Of a stretch of 64,000 nucleotides of DNA, positions 44,641 through 54,889 are shown piece after piece. Location: the NCBI RefSeq assembly GCF_000949635.1, contig NZ_BAFN01000001.1, positions 1,612,001 to 1,676,000 of the forward strand, read 5' to 3'. The notes under the pieces are model-generated. The model did no database searches, was not told the origin of the DNA, and saw nothing but the letters and a program-made list of their open reading frames with translations. Each line of letters starts with the position of its first letter. Position 1 is the first letter of the stretch. This DNA comes from Candidatus Brocadia sinica JPN1. Its GTDB lineage: Bacteria > Planctomycetota > Brocadiia > Brocadiales > Brocadiaceae. The translations under genes and the position numbers were made by a program.

Positions 44641-46014
44641 TCACTCCTGTATTGATTTTAAGACCTTCCATAATCTGTAGATCCTTTTCTCCCGGGTCTC
44701 TTCCAGATAATTCACAAAGAAGCAATAAAATACTCCACCGGCAAGACCGGCCAGACAGGCTACCATCACATTCAGCCACAGAATGGGAAAGGATGCTTTT
44801 GCCGGGGGAGTAGCATCCTCCACCAGGACAGCTACCTGGGGGGCCCTCTTTGTCTGGGCCATGACCTCTTCCAGATTGACTTTCAGTGTATCAGTGAGTC
44901 TTTTATATCTGTCCACTTCAGAGACGAAGGTATCAAGCTGATTCCTGAGTTTCGGGATTTCACGTATTCTTTCCTCTATGCCGGAGAGAACCTGTCTGGT
45001 ACCCTTAATGTCTGCTTCTATCCCCTCTTTTTCTATCGTGAGGCTGATGAGCTGTCTTCTCAAATTTTCGTAAAAGGTATCGGGGGCCTTTACCTGGCTC
45101 TTTATGATAATCTCAATTTCTTTATCGATATTTTTTTTAATTTCCTCATAATTTCTTTTTAAGGTCATATACTCAGGGTGAGATTCTTTTATTTCCACCC
45201 GGAGAGTGGCCATTTTGGCCTCAATGTCTACCAGTTGCGCCCTTAACTTTTCTAAGAGCGGACTGGTAATTACCAGTTCAGAAGTCTCGAAGGCACGAAC
45301 CTCATCTTTTAGCTTCCTTTTCACCGCCAGCATTTTATTCTTATTTTCATGGTATTCAACATGGGCGTTCTCTAGCTGAGATTCAAAAGTGGTCTTCATG
45401 GAGATAAGTTGCTTTATTTCTTCATCAAGGTTAGCCGTCCGATTTTTTTGCTGAAAGGCCTTTAAGATCCCCTTTGCCCTTGAAAGCCTCTTTTCATTCT
45501 TTGCTATTTCTTCTTCTATTGTCGCCTGCCTTTCTGATTGCGACATCTGAGAGTATTCTCCCATAAGTTGCTTGAAATATTTTACATAGGCGTTGGCAAT
45601 ATCAGCCGCCAGACCGGGGTTATTATCCCTGGCGTAGACCTCCAGGAGGTACTCGTCGCTTAAGACAAAGTCCATATCCCTTCTCATTAAGTTTTCGACC
45701 GTTTTGTGAGGGAAGTCTTTCTGGACAAGTCCAGCGATAGTTTTACTTTTCAGGATGCCAATATACGGTCCATGCGGCTCTTCATTGCTTGTCGGCATGA
45801 GGGGAGACCTTGCCATAATCTCGTCAGGGGAAGTGAAAAAGGTGGTAATATCCGGTTCTTTCGGGACAAAGAACACGGCCTTTGCCTCATAGACAGGGGA
45901 AAGGATCTTTGACAGCGCCCCGGCAGTTATCATGGATGAAAGGGTTATAACGAATATTATCACCTTTCTGTTATATAATATAAACCAGTACTCTAGTAAG
46001 GTCTTTTCTGCCAT
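44641..46014 (-). CDS. Wzz/GNVR-type polysaccharide chain-length determinant
   Basis: The 457-residue protein has the polysaccharide co-polymerase layout: membrane helix at about 16-36, a periplasmic domain with long coiled coils (about 150-390), and a second helix at about 415-435 preceded by a Pro/Ala segment (VAVLVEDATPPAKASFPILW) like the Pro-rich motif of Wzz proteins. It has no tyrosine kinase domain. It sets chain length of a polymer made by Wzy-type polymerases. It lies 11 bases downstream of the carbamoyltransferase gene in the minus-strand polysaccharide cluster. Confidence 0.92.
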   Translation of the reverse strand: MAEKTLLEYWFILYNRKVIIFVITLSSMITAGALSKILSPVYEAKAVFFVPKEPDITTFFTSPDEIMARSPLMPTSNEEPHGPYIGILKSKTIAGLVQKDFPHKTVENLMRRDMDFVLSDEYLLEVYARDNNPGLAADIANAYVKYFKQLMGEYSQMSQSERQATIEEEIAKNEKRLSRAKGILKAFQQKNRTANLDEEIKQLISMKTTFESQLENAHVEYHENKNKMLAVKRKLKDEVRAFETSELVITSPLLEKLRAQLVDIEAKMATLRVEIKESHPEYMTLKRNYEEIKKNIDKEIEIIIKSQVKAPDTFYENLRRQLISLTIEKEGIEADIKGTRQVLSGIEERIREIPKLRNQLDTFVSEVDRYKRLTDTLKVNLEEVMAQTKRAPQVAVLVEDATPPAKASFPILWLNVMVACLAGLAGGVFYCFFVNYLEETREKRIYRLWKVLKSIQE

Positions 46015-46025
46015 GACTTCTTGAT

Positions 46026-47744
46026 CTATGAGGGTACCTTATGGGGTTGTTCTATGAGAAGATTATTTAAGACCAGATAATCCACCTTTGTTTTCAGGAA
46101 ACAGGCCACTGCATCCTTCGGGGAACATACGATCGGTTCCTGCACATTAAAGGAGGTGTTTAATAATACCGGCACTCCGGTGCGATTTTCAAATTCCTTA
46201 ATGAGATTCCAATACAGCGGGTTTGCCTCTTTCCTCACAGTTTGAGGCCTTGCCGTGCCATCCACATGGGTTACCGCGGGGATATCCTTCTGCCTGTCCG
46301 GATTTACCTTAAAGGCAAAGAGCATAAAGGGAGATGGGATAGGGTTTCCGAAATAATCATAGCTTTTTTCTTCCAAAACAGATGGGGCAAATGGTCTGAA
46401 TGGTTCCCGTTGTTTTACCTTGAGGTTGATAATATCCCTCATCTCTGCTCTTCGGGGATCAGCGAGGAGACTTCGGTTCCCTAATGCCCTGGGTCCCCAT
46501 TCCATGCGGCCCTGGAACCAGCAAACGAGCTTGCCCTCTGACAAGAAGGTGGCAATTCTACTGCATAACTCTTCTTTTGTCAATTCTTTATAAGAAAGAC
46601 CGAACTCATTGAGTGTCTCAATGCACCGTTGATTAGAATAGGATGGACCCAGATAGGCGCCTTTCATCTGATATCTCCTGGGTTCACGGGTATACCGGTG
46701 ATAAACATGAAGGGCGGCGCCAATGGATGTTCCCGCATCCCCCGCCGCCGGCTGAACAAATATCTGGCGAAAGGGAGTATTATCAAGCAGTTTCCCATTT
46801 GCCACACAGTTTAATGCAACCCCTCCGGCCAGGCAAAGCTTATCAACACGTGTTTTGCTGTGCAGATGATTCGCCATGTGGAAGAGCACCTCTTCAATGA
46901 CCACCTGGGCACTTCTGGCAATATCCATATGATGGTTTGTGACCTCTTCATCTGGCAAACGGTTCTTTCCTAACACTTGTATGATTTCTTCCAGAAATAT
47001 ACCTTGTCTGGCAAGGTGATAATCAAGGAAACGGCTTTTCAGTCGAAAGGTACCATCTTTCCGTATATCGAATATCTTGTTTCTGAAGAAATCAGCAAAT
47101 ACAGGTTTACCGTATGGAGCCATTCCCATTACCTTATACTCGTCTGACTGTACCTTAAAGCCGAGAAACCCGGTAATACTCGCATAAAACTGACCAAGGG
47201 AATGGGGAAGTTTTATTGAAGCCAGTCTTTTTATTTCTGTGCCTTCACACATCCAAAAGACCGTGGTATCCTCCTCCCCTGCGCCATCCACAGTTAGGGC
47301 CGCTGCCCTTTCAAATGGGGAAACAAAGAAAGCGCTTACTGCATGGCAGAGATGGTGGTCAATATACTGGAGCCTGAAGTTTCCTTTGCCGAAGTGTCTT
47401 TCGATGAGCCATTTCATGGTAAAGAGTTGATACCATTCGTTCCCCATCTGGCCCATACCGCGACTCGTTTTCGCCTGGAAGGCCTTTTTTGAAAAAGAAA
47501 CTGACTTCAGGGCATTCAATACCCTCGTTCCCAATACCCACGGTCTCCAAGACAAAGCCACGGCGTCGAGGTCCTTTATGGTTATGCCCGCTTCGTCAAG
47601 GCAATATTGAAAGGCATTGACAGGAAAGCCGACATGGTGTTTACGTCTGCTGAATCTCTCTTCCTCTGCGGCAGCTACCACCTTGCCATCCACGACAATA
47701 GCTGCTGATGCATCATGCATATTATTTATACCAAGAACGATCAC
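46026..47744 (-). CDS. NodU/CmcH-family carbamoyltransferase
   Basis: The 572-residue protein has the two parts of this family: an N-terminal kinase-like domain with DHHLCHA and LTVDGAGEEDTTVFW, and a C-terminal YrdC-like domain with GRMEWGPRALGNRSLLADPR and NTSFNVQEPIVCSP. Such enzymes make carbamoyl-AMP from carbamoyl-phosphate and move the carbamoyl group to a hydroxyl of a sugar or antibiotic. Within this cluster the acceptor is probably a polysaccharide residue. The start is GTG at 47744 behind AAGAGG. It lies directly upstream of the chain-length gene. Confidence 0.95.
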   Translation of the reverse strand: MIVLGINNMHDASAAIVVDGKVVAAAEEERFSRRKHHVGFPVNAFQYCLDEAGITIKDLDAVALSWRPWVLGTRVLNALKSVSFSKKAFQAKTSRGMGQMGNEWYQLFTMKWLIERHFGKGNFRLQYIDHHLCHAVSAFFVSPFERAAALTVDGAGEEDTTVFWMCEGTEIKRLASIKLPHSLGQFYASITGFLGFKVQSDEYKVMGMAPYGKPVFADFFRNKIFDIRKDGTFRLKSRFLDYHLARQGIFLEEIIQVLGKNRLPDEEVTNHHMDIARSAQVVIEEVLFHMANHLHSKTRVDKLCLAGGVALNCVANGKLLDNTPFRQIFVQPAAGDAGTSIGAALHVYHRYTREPRRYQMKGAYLGPSYSNQRCIETLNEFGLSYKELTKEELCSRIATFLSEGKLVCWFQGRMEWGPRALGNRSLLADPRRAEMRDIINLKVKQREPFRPFAPSVLEEKSYDYFGNPIPSPFMLFAFKVNPDRQKDIPAVTHVDGTARPQTVRKEANPLYWNLIKEFENRTGVPVLLNTSFNVQEPIVCSPKDAVACFLKTKVDYLVLNNLLIEQPHKVPS

Positions 47745-47845
47745 AGATCCTCTTTTTTCACCTCCGTTTTTTCTTACCCTGCGAATCTCTTTTCCTGACA
47801 GCGGCCATCTGTCAGGATGGCCGCTGTGGGAATAGCGTTGCTGTA

Positions 47846-48373
47846 TTATAAATCCTCTTCTTCCGTGGTTTCCTCTATGTTATTTACTGTCTTCTTTTTA
47901 ATGTCATCCACTGTTAAAAACCCGTCTTTGTTGGAGTCTAGCTTGAGAAAGAGTTTTTCTGCCCTTTCATCTGCTTTTGTCTGAACAAAGGTAATTGCTT
48001 CATCCTTCGAAATCTTTCCATCTTTATCGGTGTCAACGTCATCAAAACGAACCTTTAACTTGTTTTTCCCTTTGAGTTCTTCTTTTGATAAGCACTTGTC
48101 TCCATCGGTATCTAATCTTTTGGCTTTTTCAGCGATCCTTTCCTTTGCCTTTTTTGTTACAAAGGCAATCAACTCGTCCCTGGAGATTTTTCTGTCCTGG
48201 TCTGCATCGATAGGGGTGAGCTTTGGTGGCAGTGCGGGAGCTTCAGTTGGTGCAGAAGTTTCCGGAGCGCTTGCAGTTTCTGCAGGTGGAGTTACTGTTT
48301 GCTCCTCTGCATAAGACGGGGTTACAAAAAAGGGTAAAAGCAATGTTGCAGTTAATAATCCTTTTATTTTCAC
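47846..48373 (-). CDS. secreted EF-hand calcium-binding protein
   Basis: The 175-residue protein has a signal peptide (about 1-22), a Pro/Ala/Thr-rich linker, and four EF-hand loops: DADQDRKISRDE, DTDGDKCLSKEE, DTDKDGKISKDE and DSNKDGFLTVDD. All have the acidic ligands at positions 1, 3, 5 and 12. It ends in an acidic tail. It is likely to bind calcium outside the cytoplasm. It lies between the FG-GAP protein and the carbamoyltransferase, and a decayed EF-hand segment is found just upstream at 48481-48537. Confidence 0.92.
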   Translation of the reverse strand: MKIKGLLTATLLLPFFVTPSYAEEQTVTPPAETASAPETSAPTEAPALPPKLTPIDADQDRKISRDELIAFVTKKAKERIAEKAKRLDTDGDKCLSKEELKGKNKLKVRFDDVDTDKDGKISKDEAITFVQTKADERAEKLFLKLDSNKDGFLTVDDIKKKTVNNIEETTEEEDL

Positions 48374-48480
48374 AATTTTCCTCCTTTTTTAGTTTCCGAT
48401 TTCAAAAGATACTGACTAATGAATACATACGGCTCCACATTTTTTGATCGATATTCCCCCTTTCCGATTTCTTTTCTTCT

Positions 48481-48537
48481 TTAGTTTCTTACTTCGTTGT
48501 TTGCAATAAATCCATCTTTATTCGCATCAGCGCTGGT
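48481..48537 (-). pseudogene. decayed EF-hand fragment
   Basis: On the minus strand the sequence SADANKDGFIANNEVRN precedes a stop at 48481 and follows an in-frame stop near 48535. DANKDGFIANNE is a good EF-hand loop. It stands between the FG-GAP gene and the EF-hand gene and may be the detached end of one of them or of a lost duplicate. Confidence 0.55.
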
Positions 48538-48583
48538 TTAGACGGGAATGCCTGAATTCATCCTATCAAAAATACTGTGTGAA

Positions 48584-50998
48584 TTAGTTGTTTTCCAACT
48601 CGAGATTATTGAGCATTATGCTAACATTGTTTGTGTACCAATTGGCAACTGCAACATCAGTTTTACCATCGTTATTAATATCGTCAGATACCAGGGCGGC
48701 AGGCCTGTTGCCTGCAATAAAGTTAGCACTAAATGAAAAACTAAAATCATCATTTCCTGACAAAATGGATATTATATTATCAAATTCACAAACTACTGCA
48801 ATATCATATAGTTCATCATGGTTGAAATCATCAAGCGCGATTGTTGAAGGCAATTTCCCTACATTATAAGTGTTCAGATTATGGAAAGAACCGTTGCCTG
48901 CACCGAACAAAGAAAATATTTTGTCAGCATAAAAAAGACTTCCTACTATATCAGTTTTTCCATCAAAGTTTATGTCTTTCATCAATACCGAGTGCTGGCC
49001 GCCAGCAACATCAATATTTTCTTTTTTTATAAAAGAACCATTCCCATCCCCAAGAAAAACCGTTATATAACTTACATCAAAGTGTGAGATAACCAAATCC
49101 TTGTTGCCGTCCATATCTATGTCGTCAATTGCAGCATCGGAAGGCGTATCGCCGGAAAAAAGAATTGTCCTATCCACGAAAGAGCCATTTTCATTTCCAA
49201 ACAAAATTGTAGTAAAATTCCCTCCAAAGATGGGAATAACGAAATCATTTATACCGTCATTATTCAAATCATCGATACGAACAAGATGCGGGCTTGGTCC
49301 GACGAAATATTTATCATATATTGAGAATGTTCCGTCTCCGTTGCCATGTAATAGGGTAATGGTATTCGAACTGATATTCGCAGTAACAAGATCAGGTACG
49401 CCATCGTAATTTAAATCCCCCGGCGTTACGGCATGGACGGTAGCCTGGATCTCACAAACCTCGGGTAATTTATAACTTCCATCGCCGTTTCCTAATAAAG
49501 CGCTTATATTTGTTGCATCAATATTTGCTGTAACAAGATCACTATTTCCATCAAGGTTGAAATCGCCTGATGCAATCCAATGCGCACCTTTCCCGGCAGG
49601 GTAATTATTGAAAGGCCCAAATGTTCCGTCTCCGTTGCCTGATAATACTGTTATATTATTGCTCTCAAAGTTTGTGGTAACCAAATCAATTGTCTGATTA
49701 CCATCAAGATCTCCTGATGTTGCTGAAATTGGACTTACTCCAACGACAACATCTTTTAAGGTCTGATTAAATCTACCATCACCATTTCCGAGAAGAATGG
49801 AAATGTCTTCGCCACGCCTTTTAACCCCTAAACCACCAAAATTTGTAACAGCTATATCTTTTTGGCCATCATCGTTAAAATCATTTACAATCAAAGCGCT
49901 TGGATTGGATATCACCTTATCTATTGTAATATTCTCATAACTTATAAGAGGTGTTTCTTCCAGTTTTCCTAGTAAGACAGAAATGCTATTGCTGCCCATA
50001 TTAGCGATTGCAAGATCTAAAATGCCATCCCTGTTAAGATCTTCCGCGATAACCATAGATGGGGCAGTGTCCACAGGAAAATCAAATTTTTTCATAAAAG
50101 CGCCGTCTCCGTTTCCCAAAAATATTGATACGGTATTATCATAAAAATTAGCGACTACAATGTCTTCTTTTCCGTCGAGATTAAAGTCACCAACAGCAGC
50201 AGAAACAGGACCATTTCCTGTCTTTTCGCTGACTGAATTGCCAAAAGTTCCTGTTCCATTTCCAATGAGAATTGAAATAGTATTGCTGCCAAAATTTGGT
50301 ACTGCTAAGTCAGCAATTCCATCCTTATTAAAATCACCAGTTGTCAATCGAAATGGCTTCAACCCTACCTTAAAATGCGTTGCTATCCCAAAAGACCTGT
50401 CACCATTTCCAAGAAAAATAGAAACGGTATTACTGCCAAAATTTGAGATGGCTAAATCCCTTTTTTCGTCCCCATTGAAATCACCTGTTACAAGGGAAAC
50501 AGGGTGAATCCCTGCATTGAAACTATTTGAGATGGTAAATGTATTATTAGTGTTTCCCTGCAAGATAGTAATTTCACCAGTGGAATCCTGTGAAATAATA
50601 CTGCCGAAATGCGATACTGCTAAGTCTTTTCTCCCATCGCCATTGAAATCATCCATAACAACAGCGGTTGGATGGAGGCCTGTGCTGTAAGCAGGTATAG
50701 CAGTAAAACCTTTATGAATATCCGACCCGCTGGCACTTGATAACTGATCAATATGAAAGACTCTATCAAACTTGTTTTTGCGTTTGCCGGGAAAGGGGTT
50801 TTCCCCTCTTTGATCAAGATCAAATTGGGGATTGAAAAAAGGAAAAATGTATGCATCCGGAGCTCTTTCTGTCTCTGCCAAATGAAGTGAAGTGTGGTTT
50901 TTGATATTGCATGAATAACTGATTTTACCAGAAGATACGAATATACTACTCTGGAAAAGGGTGAAAAACAGTATAAGTTGCATTGTATACTTTAACAC
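48584..50998 (-). CDS. secreted FG-GAP/VCBS-repeat protein
   Basis: The 804-residue protein has a signal peptide (about 1-24) and, from about residue 95, fourteen FG-GAP-type repeats of 45-60 residues. Each ends with LGNGDGSF-like loops (for example IFLGNGDGAF and LLHGNGDGTF) and contains DFNGDGRKDLAVSHFGS-type calcium-binding loops. Fourteen blades suit two seven-bladed propellers. Such proteins bind calcium at the cell surface and often ligands or polysaccharide. The GTG at 50998 gives a signal peptide with a Lys; the ATG at 50983 would not. It is placed between a GH39-like enzyme and an EF-hand protein. Confidence 0.9.
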   Translation of the reverse strand: MLKYTMQLILFFTLFQSSIFVSSGKISYSCNIKNHTSLHLAETERAPDAYIFPFFNPQFDLDQRGENPFPGKRKNKFDRVFHIDQLSSASGSDIHKGFTAIPAYSTGLHPTAVVMDDFNGDGRKDLAVSHFGSIISQDSTGEITILQGNTNNTFTISNSFNAGIHPVSLVTGDFNGDEKRDLAISNFGSNTVSIFLGNGDRSFGIATHFKVGLKPFRLTTGDFNKDGIADLAVPNFGSNTISILIGNGTGTFGNSVSEKTGNGPVSAAVGDFNLDGKEDIVVANFYDNTVSIFLGNGDGAFMKKFDFPVDTAPSMVIAEDLNRDGILDLAIANMGSNSISVLLGKLEETPLISYENITIDKVISNPSALIVNDFNDDGQKDIAVTNFGGLGVKRRGEDISILLGNGDGRFNQTLKDVVVGVSPISATSGDLDGNQTIDLVTTNFESNNITVLSGNGDGTFGPFNNYPAGKGAHWIASGDFNLDGNSDLVTANIDATNISALLGNGDGSYKLPEVCEIQATVHAVTPGDLNYDGVPDLVTANISSNTITLLHGNGDGTFSIYDKYFVGPSPHLVRIDDLNNDGINDFVIPIFGGNFTTILFGNENGSFVDRTILFSGDTPSDAAIDDIDMDGNKDLVISHFDVSYITVFLGDGNGSFIKKENIDVAGGQHSVLMKDINFDGKTDIVGSLFYADKIFSLFGAGNGSFHNLNTYNVGKLPSTIALDDFNHDELYDIAVVCEFDNIISILSGNDDFSFSFSANFIAGNRPAALVSDDINNDGKTDVAVANWYTNNVSIMLNNLELENN

Positions 50999-51080
50999 TT
51001 TTTTGTAATCTCCAAAACATCTTTTGTGAACAGAATAGAAGTATTTTTTTAGGAAATAAAAGCAAGCATAAAAATATTGA

Positions 51081-53087
51081 TTAATCCGATGCTTGCAAAA
51101 AGGTTATTTCAACCAGAAAAACAGCATACGGCTGCAAGGTTATTACTTCTTGGTATGAGCCATTGATTATATGAATCTGTTTCGTTTGTTCTGAACCTTC
51201 CAGGGAGATATTTGGATCGTTGTTTATCTTATCAATCCACGTCGAAACAGTAATTGTCTGACCTGACAGACTGGTATGATCACCGAAGAAATAGAGGTCA
51301 TCATGGGTGTTGTGATATACATTATTACAGTCTATAACATCTTGTTCAAATACGTTGCAATCTGGTGGATAACTTCCCGTACTAATGACCTGAGCACAGG
51401 CCGATTCTAACGAGGTACTAATGCAGTCTGTAAAAATAGATTCTCTGTCCATTTTAAAACAATTGCCAAGCTGTCTTGTAATTATTGCTATCTGGCTTTC
51501 GGTATATCCCTTGTCCTTTAAGTAATAAATAGCTTCCAGGAAGGCCTTTTCCTGAGATTCGCTCTCTGCTTGCAGAACCAACTTATCTACTATTCCATTT
51601 GTGCCGCAGGGAGAATCTGTTTGTTCCTCTTCTGTTTTTTTGTTATATCTGCAAGAGTTTGCATGATCCTTATCTATGAGATACGTTGTCATGGTTGCAT
51701 CTCCTGAGAAAGGAATGTTTTTAAGATTCAAGGTTATTTCTCTCGGATTTTTTCTATATTTTAAGGCGCTTGGGTAGGTTTCCGGAGGGAACGCATTTTT
51801 GAGCATTGCTGCGGTGGGAATATAGTTAGAAATCAGTATTCTTATTGTGCGATTGTCGTGTGTTTGAGAGGCAATTGCTGCAAGAAAAGTATCATCATGA
51901 ACATCTGCTTTCAGTCTGTTTGGGATCTCATTTTCTGGTTCGCCTTGTACGATGGCGAGCGCCTTGAGTGCATTGTAAACAGATTTGATAACACCTTCAT
52001 TACTCATGGCGCCTGTACTACCTGAAAATAACGGATTATGTTCAAAATCAACGAAATTAAAGAAGGCTTGTTTATCAATACCTGTATCAAGCATATTATG
52101 CATGGCATATACAGCGTATGCACTATTCCGTTCTGTAGTATGGTCTTCTAAATCATTGAGACTTGCGTCATAGTTCCACTCATCAATAATAAGGGGTGTG
52201 TTTTCATCGTACCCATACTGTTTCAGCCATTGTTTAATAGAACTTGCCATTTCTCTGTATTCTGCTTTTGTCCCCCAAAAATTATTCCATCCAACATACA
52301 TATGCCAGGTTATAAAATCGATCGGCAGGTTATTTGTCGCTGCATATTTTATAAACTCCTCGATTACCCCTTTATCCCATATAGAAGCACCAGGGCCTCC
52401 TATCTTTACATGAGGGTCTGCTTCAAGAGCACCTTTAACGCTGTATTTATATAGGGTAAAGTATTCTTCCTGACTTCCGAACCAGAAATCAGTATTAGAA
52501 AAGAGATAGCCCTGGTCTGGCTCATTCCATATTTCGTACCATAAATCCAGGCCTAATTTATATTTATAATAACCCACGATTCCCTTAACATGTTCTGCCC
52601 AGGCATCATAATCCGTGGGCGGTGTTGCACCCCAATTCGGTCCACATACATATTTCCCATCCCTCTTTTTTACACATCTTTTGCTCAACCATTTCGGCAT
52701 ACCATAAATGGTTAAGATAAGATCCACTCCCTCTTTCTCATAGGATAACGTTGTGCTATCAAAATCATTCAGGTGCTTTATATATTTTTCAATGTCATTG
52801 GATAAATCAGAAACATGATATCTCAGATTGAGTCCAGTCCGGTAGATACTCCCGGCATTTTCAATGTCTTCTTCGTATCTTTTCCGAAAATAAAATTTAT
52901 AAAAATCATTCCCCCATTGGGAAAGTTCCACTCCCACTGCTGCAATACCTGGCATTTGGCCAAGATTCTGTGAGGCATCTACAGTTATTTCCGTATTGCC
53001 TGATGCCTCTTCTGCTTTTGTATAGAGAGGGAAAATCCATGATATCAGAATAATTGCTATTCCTGTTAAATAGAATATTTTTTTCAT
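51081..53087 (-). CDS. GH39-like secreted glycoside hydrolase (paralog A)
   Basis: The 668-residue protein has a signal peptide (about 1-25) and a clan GH-A barrel. WYEIWNEP places the acid/base at Glu189, and LIIDEWNY the nucleophile at Glu303. The spacing and the WHMYV segment resemble GH39 beta-xylosidase-type enzymes; GH5/GH30 relatives cannot be excluded. The C-terminal beta-sandwich region holds an unusual insert (about 470-640) starting SCRYNKKTEEEQTDSPCG and rich in Cys, also found in paralog B. It ends in an aliphatic beta region. It is probably a glycosidase that trims or degrades the polysaccharide made by this locus. Confidence 0.85.
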   Translation of the reverse strand: MKKIFYLTGIAIILISWIFPLYTKAEEASGNTEITVDASQNLGQMPGIAAVGVELSQWGNDFYKFYFRKRYEEDIENAGSIYRTGLNLRYHVSDLSNDIEKYIKHLNDFDSTTLSYEKEGVDLILTIYGMPKWLSKRCVKKRDGKYVCGPNWGATPPTDYDAWAEHVKGIVGYYKYKLGLDLWYEIWNEPDQGYLFSNTDFWFGSQEEYFTLYKYSVKGALEADPHVKIGGPGASIWDKGVIEEFIKYAATNNLPIDFITWHMYVGWNNFWGTKAEYREMASSIKQWLKQYGYDENTPLIIDEWNYDASLNDLEDHTTERNSAYAVYAMHNMLDTGIDKQAFFNFVDFEHNPLFSGSTGAMSNEGVIKSVYNALKALAIVQGEPENEIPNRLKADVHDDTFLAAIASQTHDNRTIRILISNYIPTAAMLKNAFPPETYPSALKYRKNPREITLNLKNIPFSGDATMTTYLIDKDHANSCRYNKKTEEEQTDSPCGTNGIVDKLVLQAESESQEKAFLEAIYYLKDKGYTESQIAIITRQLGNCFKMDRESIFTDCISTSLESACAQVISTGSYPPDCNVFEQDVIDCNNVYHNTHDDLYFFGDHTSLSGQTITVSTWIDKINNDPNISLEGSEQTKQIHIINGSYQEVITLQPYAVFLVEITFLQASD

Positions 53088-53326
53088 GTCTGTTATACTT
53101 CCGTTCCGGCTACAGGTTAGTGCAATTTTTTAAGACTTCATTGATTCCACTCATTCCGGAGCATGTAACATAACATAGCCGTAACCGGATGAACCACCCC
53201 TCTATCTCTTTCTTCCTCTTTTTTGCAATGAGAGGACGAAGGGGGCGGTAAAAAAACTGCTAAATGAGGGGCTTTTGTTAGGCAACATTCATGAGCTAGA
53301 GGCCCACATAAAAGCGTGAAAATATA

Positions 53327-54886
53327 TTACCCTCCCTGAATCCCTCCCGTTAAAGGGGGGAAAGTTCCCTCGCCTGGTGCGGGAGAGTGTCTGGGTGAGG
53401 GGTATTTTGGTGTCAATAATATATCAGGTTTCTGGCTTTTCTTTTTGACGATTATTACATAAGCGTTGACGATGCCCATATAAACCCAGGTAAATCTTTC
53501 GTAGAAAAACGGGTGAAATTGTATCGTTACTATATATGCAATAAAACCTGAAAATAATCCACGGTTTATCCAGGTATTTATGAGCGATTTGTCCGTCAGG
53601 CTGACCTTGATAAGATTGTAGAATGTATACGATAATAATACAATATAAAAAAAGAAACCCAATATGCCTACAGCATCTGCGGCTTCAATAAAGGCATTGT
53701 GAACAGCCCAGTGTAAGTAATGCGAGGTGTATCTATAGACATCACTCACTCCTACGCCAATAAAAGGATGCCTGTGTATGAACCCGTGAATTCCTTCTCT
53801 GGCCAACTGTAACCTGATTCTGTATTCCCCCCAATGACAATCTGCCGAGATTGCCCTGAAAATATCATCCAGAAAACCTGTAAGGTAAATAGCAATGCCT
53901 GCTATCAAAGTACAAAAAAAACCATGGATAATGAATTTTGACCATCTCACAGAGATCGAAAAGATCAATCCGATGAAGAGGGAAAGAAATCCGTCTTTGG
54001 AAAAAGTCAGCAAGAGCGCGGTTATCATGAGCAAGAAAGAAGAAATGAGCGTAAACCGTTTTTTCAATGCGAAAGGCCCGTTATAAATGAAGTAATTAAA
54101 GACGATGAGTATTGCAGTATTGAGAAAAAAGGTAAAGGGCTTATATGTTCCAAAAAAGGCCGGGATTCTCAGAAAAGGTCCTTGAGAGGTCATTTCAAAC
54201 ATCAGTGAAAGATTTTTTTTGTCAACAGGGCCGATAAAAAGCAACCCCGTTGTTTTAAAGAGTATTCCTTGCCCGATCCCGATTAGGGAAGAAATACAGG
54301 TGAGAACTACAATGCATTTTACAGCAAAAACAAATAGCTCTCTGCTGTGAATGAAGTTTAAGAGGAGGAACAGAATGAGAATGAATTTTACCAACGTAGG
54401 GGCATATATGACAAAGGGAACAATTCTGGCATTCATGAATGAAACAAGCGCTGAGGCAACAAAGGCCATATTGAAAATATCCAGAAGTGATATACAAAGC
54501 CTTTTGTCTTTCACGACAGATTGAGAAAACAGGGCGAATAAAGAGACCATCATTACGAGCTCAGTCAGGTCTATTTTGACAAGGGTAGTCAAACTGGTAA
54601 TATGCATACCGCCAAAAAAAAGCGTGATAAATACCTTTTCCGTATGCCGCTTCGTCAGGAGAATGAACTTCTTTATAAAAGGCAAAAAAAGGGAAAAGAA
54701 AAAAAGCAGGGAGGAGACTTCATACGGGTAGAGTTTAAAAATGTTGGTACCCTCTATTGAAATATCAAGCATTTTTGCAAGAATATTTGCTAATAGAGGG
54801 TCCAAAACTAAAAATGCGCCTGCGAATCCCCCCCACAATAGTGGGAAAAAGAGGATGCGGGAAAGGGGAAGTACAGAAACTCTCAT
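53327..54886 (-). CDS. O-antigen ligase/Wzy-type polymerase
   Basis: The 519-residue protein has about 11-12 membrane helices and a large loop between late helices (GEYRIRLQLAREGIHGFIHRHPFIGVGVSDVY), including H-P-x-G-x-G-type residues typical of the Wzy_C/O-antigen ligase family. It joins or transfers polysaccharide at the outer face of the inner membrane. The last 25 or so residues (about 494-519, rich in Pro and Gly) are encoded by a GC-rich extragenic repeat and are unlikely to belong to the ancestral protein. It lies between the two GH39-like genes, 3 bases downstream of paralog B. Confidence 0.87.
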   Translation of the reverse strand: MRVSVLPLSRILFFPLLWGGFAGAFLVLDPLLANILAKMLDISIEGTNIFKLYPYEVSSLLFFFSLFLPFIKKFILLTKRHTEKVFITLFFGGMHITSLTTLVKIDLTELVMMVSLFALFSQSVVKDKRLCISLLDIFNMAFVASALVSFMNARIVPFVIYAPTLVKFILILFLLLNFIHSRELFVFAVKCIVVLTCISSLIGIGQGILFKTTGLLFIGPVDKKNLSLMFEMTSQGPFLRIPAFFGTYKPFTFFLNTAILIVFNYFIYNGPFALKKRFTLISSFLLMITALLLTFSKDGFLSLFIGLIFSISVRWSKFIIHGFFCTLIAGIAIYLTGFLDDIFRAISADCHWGEYRIRLQLAREGIHGFIHRHPFIGVGVSDVYRYTSHYLHWAVHNAFIEAADAVGILGFFFYIVLLSYTFYNLIKVSLTDKSLINTWINRGLFSGFIAYIVTIQFHPFFYERFTWVYMGIVNAYVIIVKKKSQKPDILLTPKYPSPRHSPAPGEGTFPPLTGGIQGG

Positions 54887-54889
54887 TTT

